64,000 nucleotides of DNA from Gordonia sp. PP30 (GTDB lineage: Bacteria > Actinomycetota > Actinomycetes > Mycobacteriales > Mycobacteriaceae), in contig NZ_CP095864.1 of the NCBI RefSeq assembly GCF_023100845.1, forward strand, positions 4,092,001 through 4,156,000, written 5' to 3'. A program made the position numbers and the translations under genes. Numbering within the stretch: position 1 is the first letter of the stretch; every line of letters begins with the position of its first letter. Under the pieces are notes generated by a model. That model worked only from the letters and a program-made list of their open reading frames with translations, did not search any database and had not been told where the DNA came from. Positions 58,921 to 64,000 of the stretch are shown piece after piece.

Positions 58921-59529
58921 TCAAGCGGCAGCGGGGAGCTGGTGGTCGTGGGTGCCGCTGATTGCGTGTGTGGGGCCGTGTTCGAGGAGTTTGAAGATCT
59001 CGCGGGCGATGTAGCGTTTGAGGAGTCGATCGATCGCGCGTGGGGTCTTGCCGTCGGTGGTGCGTTTGGTGATGTAGTCCTTGGTGCGTTGATCGTGACG
59101 TTTGCGGGTCAGGGCGATGGTGTGCAGGGCGGAATTGAGTTGTCGGTCGCCGCCGTAGTTCAGTCGCCACGCCAGTGATTGGCCGCTGCCGATCGGTACG
59201 GGACTGGCTCCGGCGATCGAGGCGAAGTGGGCCTGGCTGGCGAACCGGCCCGGGTGCGACCAGACCGTCAGGATGCGGGCGGCCGTTACTGGCCCGACGC
59301 CGACGACGGCGAGCAGCTCGGGCCGCCAGGAGGCCACGACAGCGCGCAGACGCCGCTCGTTGGCCGCCAGGGCCTTGTGGCATTCGATGATCTCGTCGGC
59401 CAGATCGGTGGCCGCTGCCACGGCGATCGCTGAGTGCCCGGAGCCGGTGAGGCCGCCGTCGGCGATGGCTCGGATCTGGGTCATTGTCAGCTTCTTGCCG
59501 GTGTCTGCCACCAGGCCCAGGGTCCGCAC
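58921..59529 (-). CDS. IS110-family transposase, C-terminal part only
   Basis: 202 aa. It holds the Transposase_20 (IS116/IS110/IS902) domain: LLAVVGVGPVTAARILTVWS, FASQAHFASIAGASPVPIGSGQ and LNYGGDRQLNSALHTIALTRKRHD, with the catalytic Ser region. The N-terminal DEDD RuvC-like half is missing because the frame is cut at 59538 by the end of the IS3-family element. The frame is open up to that junction (PAIVRTLGLV), so the displayed GTG start is not a true start. Non-functional remnant. Confidence 0.88.
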   Translation of the reverse strand: MRTLGLVADTGKKLTMTQIRAIADGGLTGSGHSAIAVAAATDLADEIIECHKALAANERRLRAVVASWRPELLAVVGVGPVTAARILTVWSHPGRFASQAHFASIAGASPVPIGSGQSLAWRLNYGGDRQLNSALHTIALTRKRHDQRTKDYITKRTTDGKTPRAIDRLLKRYIAREIFKLLEHGPTHAISGTHDHQLPAAA

Positions 59530-59569
59530 GATCGCGGGGACTGCTGCACGTTTAGGTGACAGGTTGTAG

Positions 59570-60457
59570 TCACGCTGCGAGAGCGACGCTGTTGGTCATG
59601 ATGGTCTCGAATTCGATGGGCGTCAAACGGCCGAGGCGGGCTTGCCGGCGGCGGCGGTGGTAGGTCCGCTCGATCCAGGTGACGATCGCGGTGCGCAGCT
59701 GTTCTCGGGTGGTCCAGGAGCGGCGGTCGAGGACGTTCTTCTGCAGCAGCGCGAAGAAGCTTTCCATAGCGGCGTTGTCTCCGCTGGAGCCGACTCTTCC
59801 CATGCTTCCGACCATGCGATGACGGGTCAAAGCGCGCCGGAATTTGCGGCTTCGGAATTGAGACCCCCTGTCCGAATGCACCACACAGCCGGCGACATCG
59901 CCGCGCATCGCGACGGCGTTCTCGAGCGCTCGGACGGCCAATCGGGACCTCATCCGAGAGTCGATCGAGTACCCGACGATCCGGCCACTGAACGCGTCCT
60001 TGATCGCGCAGAGGTACAGCTTGCCCTCCGCGGTCGGGTGCTCGGTGATGTCGGTCAGCCACAGCTGGTTCGGTGCGTCCGCGGCGAACACGTGCCGTGT
60101 CCGGCCGTGCTCGTCGACGACGGCGCAGAGGTCGTCGTGCACGGGCGGGCCGGGCTTGCGAGCCTTGCTGCGCTTGGGTTTGCCGAACGCGCTGAACCAG
60201 CCGTTCGTCGAGGCGATACGCCACGCAGTCCGGTCCGCCATCGCCTCGCCGTTGCCGCGGGCCTCGTCGGCCAGGAGCCGGTGCCCGAACTCAGGGTCGT
60301 CCCGGTGGGCGTCGAACAGAGCGTTCGCGCGATAGGCCTGCACCACCTCGCTCGGGGTGATGGGGTTGGCCAGCCACCGGTAGTAGGGCTGGCGGGAGAG
60401 CTTCAATACCCGACACGTCACCGTCACAGGAACCCCTGCGGCGGCGAGCTCGGTCAC
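59570..60457 (-). CDS. IS3-family transposase OrfB (DDE integrase)
   Basis: 295 aa with the rve core. The DDE triad is intact: Asp in LWLTDITEHPT, Asp in CVVHSDRGSQFRS and Glu in SSGDNAAMESFFALLQ. The N-terminal HTH_21 region (FDAHRDDPEFGHRLLADEA) is present. The GTG start overlaps the orfA stop (GTGA), so it is translationally coupled; most IS3 elements instead use a -1 frameshift to make OrfAB, and a slippery run is not obvious at this overlap. Confidence 0.93.
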   Translation of the reverse strand: MTELAAAGVPVTVTCRVLKLSRQPYYRWLANPITPSEVVQAYRANALFDAHRDDPEFGHRLLADEARGNGEAMADRTAWRIASTNGWFSAFGKPKRSKARKPGPPVHDDLCAVVDEHGRTRHVFAADAPNQLWLTDITEHPTAEGKLYLCAIKDAFSGRIVGYSIDSRMRSRLAVRALENAVAMRGDVAGCVVHSDRGSQFRSRKFRRALTRHRMVGSMGRVGSSGDNAAMESFFALLQKNVLDRRSWTTREQLRTAIVTWIERTYHRRRRQARLGRLTPIEFETIMTNSVALAA

Positions 60458-60771
60458 GAGCGGGTAGAGCCTTTTCCCGGCAGATTCGCCTGCGACAGAT
60501 ACGCCGCCGCACGGCGCAGCACCTCGTTCTCCTGCTCGAGGAGCCGGTTCCGTCTGCGCAGCTCACGGATCTCCGCGGACTCGGTCCGAGACTGACCCGG
60601 CCTGGCGCCCTCATCGATCTCGGCTCGACGCAACCACTTCTGCAACGTCATCGGATGGACCCCGAAGTCTTTCGCGATCTGCTCGATCGTCACTCCAGGT
60701 TCACGGTTCTGAGCGACGCGAACCACGTCGTCACGAAACTCGGACGGGTAGGGCTTGGGCACGATGGCCAT
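60454..60771 (-). CDS. IS3-family transposase OrfA (helix-turn-helix)
   Basis: 105 aa Tnp_1 protein. YPSEFRDDVVRVAQNREPGVTIEQIAKDFGVHPMTLQKWLR is the DNA-binding helix-turn-helix; the second half (RELRRRNRLLEQENEVLRRAAAYLSQ) is the leucine-zipper segment. It binds the element's ends and pairs with OrfB. Intact, so the element may still be active. Confidence 0.93.
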   Translation of the reverse strand: MAIVPKPYPSEFRDDVVRVAQNREPGVTIEQIAKDFGVHPMTLQKWLRRAEIDEGARPGQSRTESAEIRELRRRNRLLEQENEVLRRAAAYLSQANLPGKGSTRS

Positions 60772-60832
60772 CCTTCCAGGCCCACCCTCCCAGGCAAGCC
60801 AGATCAGATGTCACCTATCCGTGCAGCAGTCC

Positions 60833-61160
60833 CTACTGGTCACAGCGGACCTCCCTTGACTCATGTCCAGCACTTTCGACAGGGACGGGTCGTCCGCTAT
60901 CGGTCGGTGCCGGTCAACCGCAAACGGCTGCGGCGAGACAGGTCTCTAAGGAGTCACGCTGGACGGGCTTCTATTCAGTCATCGCCGCAGAGGGCGACCG
61001 GCACCGGCCCCGCCGGGTGGACAAGTCGAAACCCAGCCAGCCCAGCACCAAAGCCAGACGGCAAGACACGGAGTAGCCACACCCGGCCAGGCCGGTACCA
61101 GCATCCCTCAACCGACTCACTCGCCGGCCACGATCTATTAGAGACACGGAGGGAGCCGAC
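60833..61160. other. Unassigned sequence between IS3 element and the siderophore-interacting gene
   Basis: 328 bp. On the plus strand a frame ending in AAEGDRHRPRRVDKSKPSQP and a stop at about 61067 looks like the basic tail of a protein, but I could not match it to a family. GGAGGG at 61149-61154 is the ribosome site of the next gene. It may be a leftover of a gene between the SagB-type oxidase and the siderophore-interacting gene. Confidence 0.4.
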
Positions 61161-61280
61161 ATGGCGACGCAGACCAAGACACCCGGCCGCGGCTGGCAGG
61201 GCGCGGTGATGAAGCTGATGGGCGCGGACGACTTCGAGATCATCGTCACGCGCACCGAGACCGTCACCGACCACTACCTC

Positions 61281-61289
61281 CGACTGGGC
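61281..61289. repeat. Target-site duplication, left copy
   Basis: CGACTGGGC, repeated exactly at 62751-62759 on the other side of the IS256-family element. The 9-bp length fits IS256-family elements (8-9 bp). Confidence 0.9.
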
Positions 61290-62750
61290 GGGCGTGTCAG
61301 ATGGTCTGTGTAAGTCGGGAGGGTGAGTCCTGAAAGGAACTCTCACTGTGACCATCGATGATGTGACTGTGGATCAGTCACGAGAAGAGCGGCGTCGCCG
61401 CCAGAACGAGGCCACCGATGCGCTCATCGCCTCGGGTGCGCTCGATGATGTCCTTGCCAAGATCGATGGCGGCGAGCCGTTGACCGGCGAGGGCGGTCTG
61501 CTCGGGTCGCTGATGAAGGCGGCCCTGGAGCGTGGTTTGAACGCCGAGTTGAGCGATCACCTCGGGTACGAGGCCGGCGACCCGGAGGCGTCGTCGTTTC
61601 CCAACTCCCGTAACGGTTACGGCACCAAGACTGTCGCCACCGAGGTCGGGGACGTGGAGTTACGTATCCCGCGTGACCGCGACGGCTCGTTCATCCCGAT
61701 GCTGGTCCGCAAGGGCCAGCGCCGTCTGGACGGTCTGGACGCGATGATCGTCTCGCTCTACGCCGGCGGGATGACGATCCGCGATATCCAGCACCATCTG
61801 GCCTCCACGATCGGCACGGACCTGTCGCACGAGACGATCTCGAAAATCACCGAAGAGGTCGCCGACGAGGTGATCAAGTGGCAGCAACGTGACCTCGAAC
61901 CGCTGTACCCGGTGATGTACCTCGACGCGATCGTGGTCAAGGTCCGTGACGGCGGGCACGTGATCAACAAGTCCGCGCACCTGGCCGTCGGTGTCGACGT
62001 GGACGGTATCAAGCACGTCCTGGGGATCTGGATCGCGCAGACCGAGGGCGCCAAATTCTGGGCGTCGGTGTGCGCTGAACTCCGTAATCGCGGCGTGCAG
62101 GACGTGCTGATCGTGTGCTGTGACGGGCTGACCGGGTTCGCCGACGCGGTCGAGGCGACCTGGCCGCAGGCTACCGTGCAGACGTGCGTGGTCCACCTGA
62201 TCCGGGCGTCGATGCGGTTCGTGTCCTACGGTGACCGCAAAGCCGTCGCCGCCGCCCTCAAACCGGTCTACCAGGCCTCCAGCGCCGACGCTGCTCTCCA
62301 GGCCCTGGAGGAGTTCGACGCCTCCGAACTCGGGCGCCGCTACCAGTCGACGGTGCGCAGTTTCCGCGACGCCTGGGAACGGTTCACCCCGTTCCTGGCG
62401 TTCCCGCCGGAGCTGCGCCGGGTGATCTACACGACCAACAGCATCGAATCGTTGAACTACCAGTTGCGCAAGGTCATCAAGAACCGCGGGCACTTCCCGA
62501 ACGACGCAGCCGCCGTGAAGCTGCTGTGGATGGCGATCGGCAACATCGAGGACAAACGCGCCCGTGAACGCGAGAAGGAGAAAGGACTACCCGCCGATCA
62601 ACGCCGAGCCCCCGGCCGACTCGTCGAAGGCCAAGTCACCACGAACTGGAAACGAGCATTGGAACAACTCTCCCTGATCTACCCCGAACGAATCAACCAT
62701 CACCTCTAACCCGAACACCCGAACGACATACACAGAAAACTTGACAGGCT
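61290..62750. mobile_element. IS256-family insertion sequence, complete
   Basis: About 1461 bp. Terminal inverted repeats are imperfect: left GGCGTGTCAGATGGTCTGTG then TAAGTCG, right (complement) AGCCTGTCAAGTTTTCTGTG then TATGTCG. Direct 9-bp duplications flank it. One intact transposase gene. A clean duplication shows the insertion is recent or undisturbed. Confidence 0.93.
61348..62709 (+). CDS. IS256-family transposase
   Basis: 453 aa, full-length mutator-type transposase. Asp residues in [14 protein letters not shown] and [14 protein letters not shown] and the Glu in [20 protein letters not shown] form the DDE site; the Cys-rich [18 protein letters not shown] is the family hallmark. GTG start with GGAAC in front. 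Intact, hence probably active. Confidence 0.96.
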   Translation: MTIDDVTVDQSREERRRRQNEATDALIASGALDDVLAKIDGGEPLTGEGGLLGSLMKAALERGLNAELSDHLGYEAGDPEASSFPNSRNGYGTKTVATEVGDVELRIPRDRDGSFIPMLVRKGQRRLDGLDAMIVSLYAGGMTIRDIQHHLASTIGTDLSHETISKITEEVADEVIKWQQRDLEPLYPVMYLDAIVVKVRDGGHVINKSAHLAVGVDVDGIKHVLGIWIAQTEGAKFWASVCAELRNRGVQDVLIVCCDGLTGFADAVEATWPQATVQTCVVHLIRASMRFVSYGDRKAVAAALKPVYQASSADAALQALEEFDASELGRRYQSTVRSFRDAWERFTPFLAFPPELRRVIYTTNSIESLNYQLRKVIKNRGHFPNDAAAVKLLWMAIGNIEDKRAREREKEKGLPADQRRAPGRLVEGQVTTNWKRALEQLSLIYPERINHHL

Positions 62751-62759
62751 CGACTGGGC
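62751..62759. repeat. Target-site duplication, right copy
   Basis: CGACTGGGC, identical to 61281-61289; it continues into the right part of the siderophore-interacting gene. Confidence 0.9.
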
Positions 62760-63413
62760 TTCACCGGCGGCGGACTGCTGGCCAAGATGCCCAAGCACCC
62801 GACCATGTGGATCCGTCTCTGGTTCGAGGATCACGGCGCGCTGCACCAGCGCGGCTACACCCTGATCGATCCCGACCCGGACACCGACACCTTCGACATC
62901 GAATTCGCCATCCACGACGGCACCGCCGCGCGCTGGGCGCGCGGCGCCCAGCCCGGCGACACCCTCCAGGTGACGGTGATGGGCAGCGACTTCTCCCTCG
63001 ACCCGGAACCCGCCGGCTGGCTGATCGCCGGCGACACCGCGTCGCTCCCGGCGATCAACTCGCTGCTCGACGCCCGCGACGCCGCCGGGTCGAGCGCCCC
63101 GGCGACCATCTGGTTCGAATACCAGCACGACGACGACCGCGACCTCGACGTCCACGTGAGCGAACACGACACGCTCACCTGGATCCGCCGGGAGAACGAC
63201 GGCGCCGCGCTGGTCGACGCCGTCCGCGCGGCGGCGTTCGACGCATCCGGCCACCGCGGCTGGGTGGCGCTGGACAGCAAGAGCACCCGGGCGGTCACCG
63301 GAATCCTCCGCAACGACTTCCAGCTCGGCCGCAAGGGCGTGAAGTCCATGGCGTACTGGAAAGCCGGGAAGTCGTTCGCGTAGTCTCGGCAGTGCGCCGA
63401 TACGCGCGCACAC

Positions 63414-63512
63414 ATCACACACGGGGGCTCTCGCGAACCGAGGGCTGAGAGGGCGACGGGCGGTCGCCGACCGCACGAACCTGTCCGGGTAATGCCGGCG
63501 TAGGGAGTCTGC
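63414..63512 (+). ncRNA. TPP riboswitch (THI element)
   Basis: The conserved thi-box parts are present in order: GAGGGCTGAGAGGG (about 63440-63453), then GAACCTGTCCGGGTAATGCC (63478-63497) and GGCGTAGGGAG. It lies directly before thiC, and TAGGGAG (63501-63507) is also the ribosome site, so thiamine pyrophosphate binding would hide it and block translation. Confidence 0.95.
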
Positions 63513-63513
63513 C

Positions 63514-64000
63514 TTGAGCACCGCTGTCTCTGCATCCACCGTCACCCGCGGCCCCATCGAGGGCAGCACCAAGCAGTACCAGACCGTCGGCCACCTGCGC
63601 GTTCCGTCGCGCCGGGTGCACCTCACCAACGGCGACCACCTCGACCTGTACGACACCTCGGGCCCGTACACCGACGACGCCGCCGAGATCGATCTCGAGG
63701 CGGGTCTGGAGCCGGCCCGCGCGCAGTGGCACCGGCCCGGGCCCGTCCCCACCGAGCGCGGCCACACCGCGTCGACCCAGCTGGCCTGGGCGCGCGCGGG
63801 CATCGTCACCGACGAGATGGCCTTCATCGCCGCCCGCGAGGGCTGCGACCCCGAGCTGGTCCGCCGCGAGGTCGCGGAGGGCCGCGCGGTGATCCCGGCC
63901 AACCACCGGCACCCGGAGTCCGAGCCGATGATCATCGGCAAGGCCTTCGCGGTGAAGGTCAACGCGAACATCGGCAACTCGGCCGTCACCTCCTCCATCG
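63514..64000 (+). CDS. thiC: Phosphomethylpyrimidine synthase ThiC, 3' end outside the window
   Basis: 162 codons visible. TTG start at 63514, 6 bp after the riboswitch-borne ribosome site. The N-terminus ([82 protein letters not shown]) is typical ThiC. The enzyme is a radical-SAM iron-sulfur protein that turns aminoimidazole ribotide into the thiamine pyrimidine; its C-terminal cluster motif is beyond the window. Confidence 0.97.
   Translation, partial: MSTAVSASTVTRGPIEGSTKQYQTVGHLRVPSRRVHLTNGDHLDLYDTSGPYTDDAAEIDLEAGLEPARAQWHRPGPVPTERGHTASTQLAWARAGIVTDEMAFIAAREGCDPELVRREVAEGRAVIPANHRHPESEPMIIGKAFAVKVNANIGNSAVTSSI

Larger units (their letters stand above)
59538..60832. mobile_element. IS3-family insertion sequence, complete
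   Basis: 1295 bp bounded by imperfect 24-bp inverted repeats: GGACTGCTGCACG...TAGGTGACA at the left end and its complement TGTCACCTA...CGTGCAGCAGTCC at the right end, with two mismatches. It carries orfA and orfB on the minus strand. No clear target duplication flanks it, so a deletion or rearrangement may have followed insertion. It truncates the IS110 transposase. Confidence 0.85.
61161..63383 (+). pseudogene. Siderophore-interacting protein gene split by an IS256 element
   Basis: Left part 61161-61289 (MATQTKTPGRGWQGAVMKLMG ... TVTDHYLRLG) and right part 62760-63383 ([22 protein letters not shown] to [11 protein letters not shown]) join in the same frame after removing the insertion and one copy of the 9-bp duplication, giving 250 aa, the usual length. 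The family (SIP/ViuB) are FAD-dependent ferric-siderophore reductases: the FAD-domain region and the SIP domain ([42 protein letters not shown]) are visible. Disruption should abolish function unless the element excises precisely. The 3' part remains open from within the insertion. Confidence 0.92.

Noticed and set aside
60655..61209. A 184-codon plus-strand frame running from the IS3 end into the siderophore-interacting gene
   Set aside because: It crosses the IS boundary, overlaps the SIP start in another frame, and its translation has no recognisable domain.

Overview
The window is GC-rich DNA (roughly 70% by eye) with GTG/TTG starts, 4-bp ATGA/GTGA overlaps and mycobacterial-type gene order. 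It reads as a chromosomal segment of a mycolate-containing actinobacterium (order Mycobacteriales). Gordonia or a close relative is the best guess, because the interspersed GGCTGAGCC...TTCGACACG repeats look familiar from that genus; this is recollection, not a search. The stretch from groEL2 through psd/pssA, ybdK, a sodC-like gene, a virR-like gene, a DUF3263 gene, def, an Rv0428c-like gene, xthA and thiC parallels the Mycobacterium tuberculosis Rv0440 to Rv0423c neighbourhood, with accessory blocks inserted into it.

Layout. 1-3.75 kb: a membrane protein (cut by the window edge), polyphosphate kinase 2, an SRPBCC protein and two tandem PtpB-like phosphatases, all on the minus strand. 3.87-6.3 kb: an ABC exporter divergent from soxR, with a perfect 18-bp SoxR-box-like palindrome between them. 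6.4-8.2 kb: groEL2 with two CIRCE elements. 8.3-13.7 kb: two acyl-CoA ligases and a cyclase-family hydrolase around an unusual XRE-TetR fusion regulator whose gene is flanked by two copies of the same operator-like palindrome. 13.8-24.6 kb: an eight-gene minus-strand operon with three NtaA/DszA-type flavin monooxygenases, a DszC/SfnB-type oxidoreductase and a complete peptide-type ABC importer, probably for acquiring sulfur from organosulfur compounds. 24.9-25.5 kb: an excalibur-domain gene broken by a 162-bp inverted-repeat (MITE-like) element and a frameshift.

25.65-35.65 kb: a LytS/LytR two-component system in one operon with a DUF485-like protein and an acetate-type symporter; two secreted proteins; a protein of four DivIVA-like repeats; and a second DUF485/actP pair. 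35.9-39.8 kb: an amidase divergent from a pair of acyl-CoA dehydrogenases. 40.4-42.6 kb: an SRPBCC protein, psd and pssA. 44-50.5 kb: a complete Mrp (mnh) Na+/H+ antiporter operon with A and B fused. 50.6-57.3 kb: the conserved ybdK-to-xthA block, carrying a membrane-anchored guanyl ribonuclease and its barstar inhibitor as an extra pair.

57.5-63.4 kb is the most disturbed part. A SagB/ThcOx-type oxidase lies directly behind an IdeR/DtxR-like iron box. It is followed by an IS110 fragment, an IS3-family element and an IS256-family element. The IS256 element splits a siderophore-interacting protein gene and leaves a clear 9-bp target duplication. I read this as an iron-regulated siderophore-related locus degraded by insertion sequences. 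The window ends in thiC behind a TPP riboswitch. I saw no tRNA, rRNA, CRISPR array or prophage.
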